Shown here: positions 1 through 6,412 of the stretch, piece by piece | How the letters are laid out: each line of letters opens with the position of its first letter | How positions within the stretch are numbered: the stretch's first letter is position 1 | Source: Methanomicrobiales archaeon | GTDB lineage: Archaea > Halobacteriota > Methanomicrobia > Methanomicrobiales > Methanospirillaceae | Direction: 5' to 3' | DNA: 6,797 nucleotides | Assembly: GCA_012520015.1 (NCBI GenBank) | Contig: JAAYPD010000433.1 | Span: forward strand, 1-6,797 | Translations under genes and position numbers: made by a program | Notes under the pieces: model-generated | Databases searched by the model: none | What the model saw: the letters and a program-made list of their open reading frames with translations, nothing else | What the model was told of the DNA's origin: nothing

Positions 1-1193
1 AGACAATGGTTACAAATGAGGGGCATGAAGTTTCATGTTATTTTGACCTTTCCCTTCTGCCTGTAGGCCCTTGCAGAGTAGTAATTGAAAACCCTGACGG
101 ACAGGAGAGTGAAGAGGAGATTTATTTCACCGTAACATTTCCTGCTCCAGTGGTTAGTTCAGTCAGTCCTGCTTCAGGTTTAACCAGCGATACTAACTTT
201 GCGTTGGCAGTTACTGGTTCAGGTTTTATGGATGGTTGTAGTATACATCTTTGCAATCTGACTCATACCATCTTCACAAACACAAGTTCAACGGTTACGT
301 CTGAAAAGGGGACATGTGCTCTGAGTCTATTTAATCTGTCAGACGGTTCGGCAGGAACATACACGGTGAAGGTGAAAAACCCGGATGATAAAGTTTCAAA
401 CGAAAATATTCACTTTGAAGTGAAAGAACCATCTGAGCCGACATATGTTATCCACGTCACTGCCGGACAAGGTGGCTTTGCAACTCCAGGTGGCATCGTT
501 CATGTACCCTGCCATTCAGATCTTAATATTCGGATCCAGGCGAATGCAGGATACAAAATTCAAAATGTTTACCTTGATACTATTCCCAAGGGAAACTTAA
601 ACTCCTTGTTATTAACCGATATTACCTCAAACCATAACGTTTTCGTGGATTTTTCAAAAATTAATCCATCGCCGGTTCCTGTGCCAACGGTAATGCCCAC
701 CCCTGTTCCTACAGAAAACCCTGTATTTTACACGCTGAACATTTCTGCAAATTATGGAGGGAAAATCAGGCCGGATGGGACAATAAACATGTTAAAAGGA
801 TCTGATGTCGCATTTCAGATAGAGTGTCTTGAAGATTTTAATGTGGCATATCTTCTCGTCGACGATGTTCCATTGTTCGTGAATGGATCCTGGGTTCTTC
901 AATCGGTGCACTCAAACCATACGATCCAACTTGTTACCAAGAGAAAGATCTCCCCTTACTGGGCCGATTTCAATATGAGTTCTTCACGCGATAATAATAT
1001 AAGCCAGGTTATGTTTACTTCTGATTATTATCCTGATTGTTTATACGAGATTTGGGAATATGGTGATGAATCGACAACATATGGAAGACCTATTAACCAC
1101 TCCTACCAATCGCATGGAAATTATACAGTCAGCCATAAAGTTGTATTTAAAGATAGCGTGGCAAAATGCAACCATGTAATTGCGATTGAGTGA
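1..1193 (+). CDS. Modular surface/secreted protein with TIG, InlB-like and PKD-like repeats (5'-truncated by window edge)
   Basis: The reading frame is open from the window edge (first full codon at 3) to TGA at 1191-1193, so this is the C-terminal part of a longer protein. Residues are counted from the ATG at 6. Residues 1-43 are the tail of one TIG/IPT-like repeat and 48-139 are a complete one; both end in similar strands (VVIENPDGQ and VKVKNPDDK). Two InlB/'bacterial repeat'-like units follow at about 146-216 and 241-311, each with a G-G turn and an SNH(N/T) end, joined by a Pro/Val/Thr linker (221-240). A PKD-like domain (about 316-395) carries WEYGDES followed by a HSYxxxGNYTV strand. 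There are ten N-X-S/T sequons and nine cysteines, which suggests an exported, possibly N-glycosylated and disulfide-bonded protein. No C-terminal membrane anchor is visible. A role in adhesion or the cell envelope is inference; the ligand is unknown. It converges on the Hdr operon and is probably functionally unrelated to it. Confidence 0.85.
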   Translation, partial: TMVTNEGHEVSCYFDLSLLPVGPCRVVIENPDGQESEEEIYFTVTFPAPVVSSVSPASGLTSDTNFALAVTGSGFMDGCSIHLCNLTHTIFTNTSSTVTSEKGTCALSLFNLSDGSAGTYTVKVKNPDDKVSNENIHFEVKEPSEPTYVIHVTAGQGGFATPGGIVHVPCHSDLNIRIQANAGYKIQNVYLDTIPKGNLNSLLLTDITSNHNVFVDFSKINPSPVPVPTVMPTPVPTENPVFYTLNISANYGGKIRPDGTINMLKGSDVAFQIECLEDFNVAYLLVDDVPLFVNGSWVLQSVHSNHTIQLVTKRKISPYWADFNMSSSRDNNISQVMFTSDYYPDCLYEIWEYGDESTTYGRPINHSYQSHGNYTVSHKVVFKDSVAKCNHVIAIE

Positions 1194-1200
1194 ACAAACC

Positions 1201-1261
1201 CAGTTAATCAACTGTGAACTAAATTTTGAACAAAAGCCAGAACAAAAAAAAATTATTTTTT
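1201..1261 (+). terminator. Possible terminator of the surface-protein gene
   Basis: A small inverted repeat (CAGTT, 4-nt loop, AACTG; 1201-1214) starts 7 bp after the stop codon of the surface-protein gene. It is followed by T-rich stretches, including T6 at 1256-1261, which lies inside the 3' end of the convergent mvhD gene. Archaeal termination depends mainly on oligo-T runs, so the T tract is the more meaningful element. The hairpin is short and could be chance. Confidence 0.3.
1244..1252 (-). terminator. Oligo-T terminator of the fwdGF-hdrCBA-mvhD operon
   Basis: On the minus strand a run of nine T residues follows directly after the TAA stop codon of mvhD (1253-1255), and a further TTTTG stretch lies just beyond. 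Oligo-T tracts right after the last gene are the usual intrinsic termination signal in archaea. There is no stable GC-rich hairpin in front of it. The position at the end of the last co-directional gene, facing a convergent gene, fits an operon end. Confidence 0.6.
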
Positions 1262-1675
1262 GAATTCCTTGATCGGGCTGGGACCAAGCTGCTTTACGGT
1301 ATTGGTGACATCTTCCATGACCGTTGCCCACTTTGCACCCTCAGATGCAGAGACAAAGGTCATCCTGAAACGTTTGTCATCAAGACCAATATTTCTGAGC
1401 AGGGACTTGATCATGAACATCCTCTTTGCTGCCTTGTAGTTTCCTTCAAGGTAGTGACAGTCACCAAAGTGACAACCAGAGACGAGGACACCATCTGCAC
1501 CCTCAACAAATGCCTTTAAGATGAAAAGCATGTCAACGCGACCGGTACACATGACACGGATAGCGCGAATCGTTGGCGGATACTGTATACGTGCACCACC
1601 GGCAAGGTCAGCACCTGCATAGGAACACCAGTTGCAGATGATAGCGAGAATTTGTGGTTTCCATTCGTCTGCCAT
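1253..1675 (-). CDS. mvhD: MvhD: [2Fe-2S] electron-transfer adaptor of heterodisulfide reductase
   Basis: This 140-aa protein has the usual length and the whole cysteine pattern of MvhD/HdrA-associated iron-sulfur proteins: CNWCSYAGAD (C14, C17), MCTGRVD (C43) and GCHFGDCHY (C68, C73). In the family these residues hold a [2Fe-2S] cluster, and the protein passes electrons from a NiFe hydrogenase (MvhAG) or from F420-dependent formate dehydrogenase (FdhAB) into HdrA for flavin-based bifurcation in the cytoplasm. No mvhA, mvhG or fdh gene is present here, so the partner must be encoded elsewhere; formate dehydrogenase is the likely one if this is a Methanospirillum relative. It is the last gene of the operon. 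Its ATG overlaps the hdrA TAA (TAATG), and an AGGAGGAG site sits 7 nt upstream inside hdrA, which implies coupled but strong translation. Confidence 0.95.
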   Translation of the reverse strand: MADEWKPQILAIICNWCSYAGADLAGGARIQYPPTIRAIRVMCTGRVDMLFILKAFVEGADGVLVSGCHFGDCHYLEGNYKAAKRMFMIKSLLRNIGLDDKRFRMTFVSASEGAKWATVMEDVTNTVKQLGPSPIKEFKK

Positions 1676-3693
1676 TACTGTTCTCCTCCTGCAAAGAATG
1701 CATCAATTTGTGCTGCGATCTGCGGTGTTGTAAAGTGTTGCATCTTGATTGCCCCGCCAGGACAGAACCCTCCACAGGTACCGCAGCCTTTACACTTGGC
1801 TTCGGTGACAACCATGACAGTTCTGCCATTCTTCTCACCAAGGGCAAGAGCGGCATAGGGACAGAGATTGACACACATTCCACAACCGGCGCACAGATCC
1901 TCGATACACATGGCAAAGTATGGTTCAAGTTCAACTTCTCCCATGTGAATAGGGATTGAAGCTGCTGATGCTGCCCCTTCAGCCTGGGCTACTGTATCCG
2001 GAATGTCTTTTGGACCCTGACAGACACCGGCAAGGAATACTCCCGCAGTAGTAGTACCACAGGGGTTTAATTTCGGGTGAGCTTCGAGCATCCAGCCATC
2101 CTGAGATGCGGATACACCAAACTTCTTCCGAAGAACATCTGCCCCTTCCTTTGGCTGGATAGCAGCTGCAAGGACGAGCATTTCAACTTCGATATCAACC
2201 GGGCGTCCAAGAAGAGTATCTTCAGTATAGACGTGCAGGTTCTTTGTCACCGGATCCTCAAGCACATTTGCAACACGTCCCCGGATGAACTTTGTACCTT
2301 CATTCTGGATACGGTAGTAGAACTCTTCGTATGCTTTTCCAAATGACCTGATATCCATGTAGAAGAGATAGACTTTACAGCCTGGTATCTTTTCATACAT
2401 CTGGTGAGCATGCTTGAGCGAGTACATGCAGCAGAACCGTGAACAGTATGCCTTGGCAACCCCGCCGGTATTATCACGGGATCCTGCACAGAGCACATAA
2501 CCAACGGCCATCGGGGTTTTACCATCACTTGGACGGATAAGATGACCTCCGGTCGGACCTGATGCACAGATCAGACGCTCAAACTCAAGCGAGGAGATGA
2601 CATTGTCAAACTGCTTGTAACCCCACTCTCTCTTGCCTTCGATCGGAATAAGGTCAAAGCCGGTTGCAAGGATCGCTGTTCCTACTTTGACAGTGATGAA
2701 CTCGTCCTGCATCTCAAGATCAATCGCCTTCTTGTCTCCACAGGCATCAACGCAAAGGTTACACTTGACACAGGAGTCAAAGTCGACGGTATAGATCAGG
2801 GGCATGACCTGGGCATGGTAGATGTAAATAGCCTTTCTTGGCGCCATTCCCATCTCGAACGGGTTTGGCTTAATTACCGGACAGACTTCAGCACAGTCTC
2901 CACAGCCATTACAGCCACCGCCTACAATCCCTTTGGCGGTTGCCTCATCAGGAGTCAGAACACCACGGGCTTTCTTTCGAAGGGTGATATCGAAGTTGCC
3001 GATGTATCCTTCTACTTTCTCGACCTCGGTGTAAGTCATCATCTCGATGTTCGGGTGACGACCAACATCCACCATCTTTGGTGTAAGAATACACTGTGAA
3101 CAGTCAAGGGTCGGGAAGGTCTTGTCAAGCTGAGACATACGTCCACCGATAGTGGGAGTCGCCTCAATCAGGTAGGTCTTGATACCGGCACTTGCAAGAT
3201 CAAGAGCTGCCTGCATACCACCTACACCGGCACCGACAACCATCGCGGCACGCTCAACCGGAACACTCTTTGGTATAAGGTCTTCCAGTTTTGCAGCTTT
3301 TGCGACGGCCATCCGTACCTGGTCTTTGGCCTTCTCGGTTGCCTCTTCCCACATTCCATGCATGTGGACCCAGGAGTTCTGTTCACGGATATTTGCCATC
3401 TCGAACCTGAACGGATTTAATCCTCCTTCCTTCGTTGCTGTCCGGAAGGTTGGTTCATGAAGACGGGGTGAACATGCTGCTACAACAACGCCGGTCAGGT
3501 TGTGTTCCTTGATTGCGTCATCTATCTTCTTCTGACCAGGGGTGGAGCACATGTACTGGTACTGATCTGCAATTGTTACGTACGGGAGTGTCTTCGCATA
3601 GTCAACGACATCCTGAATGGATAAGGAACCAGCGATGTTGGTACCACAGTGGCACAGGAAGACACCGATTCTTGGTTCAGTATTTTCTGCCAT
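1675..3693 (-). CDS. hdrA: HdrA: FAD- and iron-sulfur-containing bifurcating subunit of heterodisulfide reductase
   Basis: HdrA carries the FAD that splits electron pairs between the heterodisulfide (via HdrB/C) and low-potential ferredoxin-type acceptors. The 672-aa length is normal for the unfused methanogen form. An N-terminal domain holds conserved cysteines C14, C16, C49 and C74. A thioredoxin-reductase-like FAD domain begins with GAGVGG (154-159) and continues with GGRMSQLDKTFPT and the DCSQC motif (C198, C201). An inserted ferredoxin domain holds C261/264/267/271 and C308/311/314/318. The FAD domain resumes with ATGFD (343-347), the C402...C417-x3-CC (421-422) cluster motif and a GVFLAGVCQG strand (551-560). 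A C-terminal ferredoxin domain has C601/604/607/611 and C634/637/640/644. This gives six likely [4Fe-4S] sites, as in the solved HdrA family structure. No in-frame TGA is present, so this is a Cys-only, not a selenocysteine, form. AAGGAGGA 7 nt upstream supports the start. Confidence 0.97.
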   Translation of the reverse strand: MAENTEPRIGVFLCHCGTNIAGSLSIQDVVDYAKTLPYVTIADQYQYMCSTPGQKKIDDAIKEHNLTGVVVAACSPRLHEPTFRTATKEGGLNPFRFEMANIREQNSWVHMHGMWEEATEKAKDQVRMAVAKAAKLEDLIPKSVPVERAAMVVGAGVGGMQAALDLASAGIKTYLIEATPTIGGRMSQLDKTFPTLDCSQCILTPKMVDVGRHPNIEMMTYTEVEKVEGYIGNFDITLRKKARGVLTPDEATAKGIVGGGCNGCGDCAEVCPVIKPNPFEMGMAPRKAIYIYHAQVMPLIYTVDFDSCVKCNLCVDACGDKKAIDLEMQDEFITVKVGTAILATGFDLIPIEGKREWGYKQFDNVISSLEFERLICASGPTGGHLIRPSDGKTPMAVGYVLCAGSRDNTGGVAKAYCSRFCCMYSLKHAHQMYEKIPGCKVYLFYMDIRSFGKAYEEFYYRIQNEGTKFIRGRVANVLEDPVTKNLHVYTEDTLLGRPVDIEVEMLVLAAAIQPKEGADVLRKKFGVSASQDGWMLEAHPKLNPCGTTTAGVFLAGVCQGPKDIPDTVAQAEGAASAASIPIHMGEVELEPYFAMCIEDLCAGCGMCVNLCPYAALALGEKNGRTVMVVTEAKCKGCGTCGGFCPGGAIKMQHFTTPQIAAQIDAFFAGGEQ
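1683..1690 (-). promoter_or_regulatory. Strong ribosome binding site of mvhD inside hdrA
   Basis: The minus-strand sequence AGGAGGAG lies 7 nt before the mvhD ATG and within the last codons of hdrA (those for Gly-Gly-Glu). It fixes the mvhD start at 1675 and allows direct initiation as well as coupling through the TAATG overlap. Confidence 0.8.
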
Positions 3694-3700
3694 GTCTTTG

Positions 3701-3708
3701 TCCTCCTT
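3701..3708 (-). promoter_or_regulatory. Ribosome binding site of hdrA overlapping the hdrB stop codon
   Basis: The minus-strand AAGGAGGA lies 7 nt before the hdrA ATG and shares bases with the TAA stop of hdrB (3707-3709). It is the best match to the archaeal anti-Shine-Dalgarno sequence in the operon and decides the start at 3693. The overlap suggests that a ribosome ending hdrB can re-initiate on hdrA. Confidence 0.8.
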
Positions 3709-4597
3709 AAAGCACCTTCTTCAGGAATGGTGTACAGTCAATTGCATGCAGGTCAAGTGCAAGATCCTGCGGGCTCATACCCTGGGCAAGACCAAGCAGT
3801 TCGTTGTAGTGCAGGACCGGGATGTTATAGACGTCACCGAACTTCTCCTTGATCTCTATCTGACCACGGTCAAACTGGAGCTGACAGAATGGACAGACTT
3901 CGGTGATTGCGTCAGCACCGGCCTCTCTGACATTTATCATCTTCTCATTGGTAATATCAAGAGCATGGACAATATCATATCCACGGACACCGCCACCGGC
4001 ACCACAGCACTGCATCTTGTTGCGGTATTGGACAGGTTCTGCACCAAGGGCTTCGATGAGTTCTTCAAACCACATCGGGTTCTCAGTATCTCCAAAGTGC
4101 CTCTCTTTTTGTGGTTTCATCAGGTGACAACCATAATGGGCAGCGATCTTAACACCGTTGAGCGGAGTTGTAACACTGTCCCTTATCTTTTTAAGACCGC
4201 AGATCTTCTCATCATAGTAGAGTTCTGCAAGGTGCCAGACATCGATGGAACCTTTAAACTGCATGTCAATCTCGGCAAGGACCTCGTTCACACCGTCACG
4301 AAGTTCGTCGTTGTGCTTAAGGATATGGTTTACTTCGTAGATTGACTTGTAACAGCCATTGCAGATGAGTGCAATATCTTTCTTCATCTCCTCTGCAAGG
4401 ACGACGTTACGGGCCGCCATTGCATACCAGACATTCAGATCAATAGACCCGAATGCACCTGGAGCAGGACAGCAGCTGGCACCCTTGAGCGGAAGAAGCT
4501 TGATGCCGACCTTTTCACTGGTCTTAATGGCAGACGCTTCACAGCCCGGGTACCTGTTTGGGGCAATACACCCAAGGAAAAATGCATATTCGTGCAC
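3707..4597 (-). CDS. hdrB: HdrB: catalytic subunit of heterodisulfide reductase (CCG domains)
   Basis: HdrB cleaves the CoM-S-S-CoB disulfide at its two non-cubane [4Fe-4S] clusters in the cytosolic HdrABC complex. The 296-aa protein has both cysteine-rich CCG domains with exact family spacing: C10-x31-C42C43-x35-C79-x2-C82 and C157-x39-C197C198-x36-C235-x2-C238. The second carries CCGAGGGVRG. There are no membrane segments, so it is the soluble class rather than the HdrDE type. The start is GTG, the only non-ATG start in the operon; it gives MHEYAFFLGC, the expected N-terminus, and no later Met would keep C10. AAGGGTGA (4604-4611) sits 6 nt upstream. The gap to hdrC is 2 bp and to hdrA 13 bp. 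Nothing appears missing or frameshifted. Confidence 0.97.
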   Translation of the reverse strand: MHEYAFFLGCIAPNRYPGCEASAIKTSEKVGIKLLPLKGASCCPAPGAFGSIDLNVWYAMAARNVVLAEEMKKDIALICNGCYKSIYEVNHILKHNDELRDGVNEVLAEIDMQFKGSIDVWHLAELYYDEKICGLKKIRDSVTTPLNGVKIAAHYGCHLMKPQKERHFGDTENPMWFEELIEALGAEPVQYRNKMQCCGAGGGVRGYDIVHALDITNEKMINVREAGADAITEVCPFCQLQFDRGQIEIKEKFGDVYNIPVLHYNELLGLAQGMSPQDLALDLHAIDCTPFLKKVL

Positions 4598-4599
4598 GT

Positions 4600-5175
4600 T
4601 CAGTCACCCTTCAGAATTCGGTCTGCATTCTCTTTCAGCCCATAATGATCGATAATCTTCTGGATACCCTTGATAAATTCAGGGTACGAATGGGTCGTTG
4701 GCGGATCTGCAGGAAGACCAAGCTTGGTTCTGGCAGCACGGTTGACATCATTATTTGGCACGCCGTGACCTGAGTTGTAGATCAGCTGGCAGGTCTGCAG
4801 GAAGTTCTTTGGAACAATGTCCCGCAGAAATGCAAGATTTCTCATTGCCATTATGACATCAGTCGGAGCAATGTCACGTGGACATCTGTCTGTACATGAG
4901 TAGCAGGTTGTACAGAGCCAGAGATCCGGGTCAGTCAGGGCTTCATCCTCAAGACCAAGAACACATCGCCTCATGAAAAGACGAATCCGGTATGAACTTC
5001 TTGGTGCTGACGGGCAGGAGCCGGTACATGTACCGCACTGGTAGCACATATTTGCAATAGTCCTGCTGGTCTTGAGAATTTTCTGTGTAAACTCAGGGTT
5101 GGCATCGGTAAGATGGTACCGGCGGTCCGCAAGTTTTGTATCCAGTTCTGGAATGTTGTATGTTTTTGCAGCCAT
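4600..5175 (-). CDS. hdrC: HdrC: [4Fe-4S] electron-transfer subunit of heterodisulfide reductase
   Basis: HdrC links the HdrA clusters to the catalytic HdrB subunit. The 191-aa sequence has two ferredoxin motifs, C44/47/50/54 (MCYQCGTCTGSCP) and C88/91/94/98 (CTTCYSCTDRCPRDI), in the normal spacing and length for the soluble HdrC family. There are no transmembrane helices, which separates it from membrane-bound subunits of HdrDE-type or DsrM-type systems. The ATG start is supported by AGAGGTG (5180-5186), which lies in the 12-bp gap after the polyferredoxin stop codon. The gene is followed after 2 bp by hdrB. The order C-B-A is the one seen when hdrA is grouped with hdrBC, whereas some methanogens keep hdrA apart from hdrBC. 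Confidence 0.96.
   Translation of the reverse strand: MAAKTYNIPELDTKLADRRYHLTDANPEFTQKILKTSRTIANMCYQCGTCTGSCPSAPRSSYRIRLFMRRCVLGLEDEALTDPDLWLCTTCYSCTDRCPRDIAPTDVIMAMRNLAFLRDIVPKNFLQTCQLIYNSGHGVPNNDVNRAARTKLGLPADPPTTHSYPEFIKGIQKIIDHYGLKENADRILKGD
4604..4611 (-). promoter_or_regulatory. Ribosome binding site deciding the GTG start of hdrB
   Basis: The minus-strand AAGGGTGA overlaps the end of hdrC and lies 6 nt before the GTG at 4597. GGTGA matches the 3' half of the methanogen consensus GGAGGTGAT. It supports the GTG as the true start, although the pairing is weaker than at hdrA or mvhD. Confidence 0.6.
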
Positions 5176-5179
5176 TATA

Positions 5180-5186
5180 CACCTCT
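5180..5186 (-). promoter_or_regulatory. Ribosome binding site of hdrC
   Basis: The minus-strand AGAGGTG fills most of the 12-bp gap between the polyferredoxin stop (5188-5190) and the hdrC ATG (5173-5175). It matches the centre of GGAGGTGAT, at a spacing of 4 nt. Confidence 0.65.
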
Positions 5187-5187
5187 A

Positions 5188-6354
5188 TTACTGGCTTACC
5201 ACCTTTAATTCGACAGAACCCGCAAGGGATGCCTGCTCTTTGACCTTAGAAGTCCGCGGAGTGAAGAGTTTTGCCTTGATCTTCTTAAAGAGGTCAGTCT
5301 CTTTGCCTTTGATCTTCACGCTGTCACGGCGGAGATATATGATATCCTCACCCGGACAGGCATGAACGCAGGCCCCGCACAGTATACAGTAATCTGCGTT
5401 TACAGCAATATTTGGCTCGACCAGTCCCTTCATATCCTTTGCAGGCTTTGGTGTCGGGAGATAAATGGCATTTGCCGGGCATACATCAACACAGGTGGAA
5501 CATCCTCCCGGACATTTCTCTGCATGGAAGGTGATCTCTCCTTCGAAGATCTTGTTAACTGTAATTGCCTCTTCCGGACAGTTCTTCACGCACCACTGGC
5601 ATGTGCAGCAGTCTTCCTCGATGATATTGACGTTTCCAAGTTTTTTCTGTCCTACTACAGTCCGTGTGACTTTGATCGCCTCTTCCGGACAGGCCTCTGC
5701 ACAGACATTACATCCATCACAGTATGCTTCGTCCCAGATAACTTCACCCTCCACCTTGCCCGTCTCAGGGCTGAATGGCTTGTGGAGAACGTTAATGGCT
5801 TCACACAGGTTGCCACAGATACCACACTTGGTACACTTATCATCATCAACGACAAATTCGATCTTGAGTTCGACGGCCTGCCCTTTTGCAAGGCCTTCCT
5901 TGTCCTGCCCTTCAAACAGGGGGACATCACGGTCAATTGCATCACGTGGACAGACATCATCACAGATGTTGCACCTGACACATTTGTCCTGGTCAATTGC
6001 CGTTCCCTTGTCATAGGTTGGGAATCCTTCCTTTTCAAGGATCGGCAGACGTTCTTCGCCATCAATTTTCAGAGCAAGAGCTGAGAATGGACAAAGGATA
6101 ACACAGACACCACAGTATGAACATTTTGTCTCGTCGACATGAATGCTTGCTGCGTCATCAACAAGTCCTCTTCTGACTCCTCCGACCGCCCCTACTAAAA
6201 TTGCCTCTTCGGGACAGACTTCAGCACAGATACCACATCCGGTACAAATATCATTGTCAAGGATGAGGTTGTTTACCTGCTGGAGAAGCCTCTGCTCCAT
6301 GATAACCTTAGACCCGTCAGAGGTCTTGGAATACTTTGGAAACAGTGTAGACAT
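5188..6354 (-). CDS. fwdF: FwdF/FmdF-like polyferredoxin with eight [4Fe-4S] motifs
   Basis: This 388-aa protein consists almost wholly of ferredoxin units. Cysteine sets are at 37/40/43/47, 78/81/84/88, 125/128/131/135, 174/177/180/184, 212/215/218/222, 249/252/255/259, 281/285/288/292 and 323/326/329/333. Eight clusters match FwdF, the polyferredoxin of tungsten/molybdenum formylmethanofuran dehydrogenase; MvhB-type polyferredoxins usually have twelve. In the family it wires low-potential electrons to the CO2-reducing catalytic subunits. Set 7 has an extra residue (CxxxC) and set 6 has a neighbouring Cys250. A Lys/Arg-rich tail follows the last cluster (about 342-372). I chose the ATG at 6354 because GAGGT lies 6 nt upstream; the longer frame to 6426 would overlap the previous gene and adds no ferredoxin sequence. 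Location before hdrC points to direct transfer from HdrA. Whether the enzyme is the W or the Mo form cannot be told here. Confidence 0.88.
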   Translation of the reverse strand: MSTLFPKYSKTSDGSKVIMEQRLLQQVNNLILDNDICTGCGICAEVCPEEAILVGAVGGVRRGLVDDAASIHVDETKCSYCGVCVILCPFSALALKIDGEERLPILEKEGFPTYDKGTAIDQDKCVRCNICDDVCPRDAIDRDVPLFEGQDKEGLAKGQAVELKIEFVVDDDKCTKCGICGNLCEAINVLHKPFSPETGKVEGEVIWDEAYCDGCNVCAEACPEEAIKVTRTVVGQKKLGNVNIIEEDCCTCQWCVKNCPEEAITVNKIFEGEITFHAEKCPGGCSTCVDVCPANAIYLPTPKPAKDMKGLVEPNIAVNADYCILCGACVHACPGEDIIYLRRDSVKIKGKETDLFKKIKAKLFTPRTSKVKEQASLAGSVELKVVSQ

Positions 6355-6360
6355 TAAGAT

Positions 6361-6365
6361 ACCTC
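6361..6365 (-). promoter_or_regulatory. Ribosome binding site that sets the polyferredoxin start
   Basis: The minus-strand GAGGT lies 6 nt before the ATG at 6354. No comparable site precedes the in-frame ATG at 6426, which is inside the upstream ferredoxin gene, so the shorter 388-aa product is preferred. Confidence 0.65.
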
Positions 6366-6412
6366 GGTTGTTCACGAATTCTGTTCCTGAAACGCTTAAC
6401 TGAACTCCGCAC

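Noticed and set aside
1675..3693. Selenocysteine form of HdrA
   Set aside because: Some methanococcal HdrA proteins contain Sec, but this frame has no internal TGA and all expected cluster positions are Cys.
3617..4345. Long plus-strand open frame (242 codons) opposite hdrB and the start of hdrA
   Set aside because: It lies wholly antisense to hdrA/hdrB, whose cysteine motifs are intact, and shows no recognisable domain or start signal. It is a shadow of coding bias.
5362..6084. Plus-strand open frames (240 and 183 codons) opposite the polyferredoxin gene
   Set aside because: They are antisense to eight intact ferredoxin motifs. Their apparent internal repeats (SSGQ...) are the reverse complement of the repeated CPEEAI codons.
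5188..6354. MvhB-type polyferredoxin
   Set aside because: MvhB usually has six tandem two-cluster units (twelve clusters) and sits with mvhDGA. Here there are eight motifs and an FwdG-like neighbour, which fits FwdF better.
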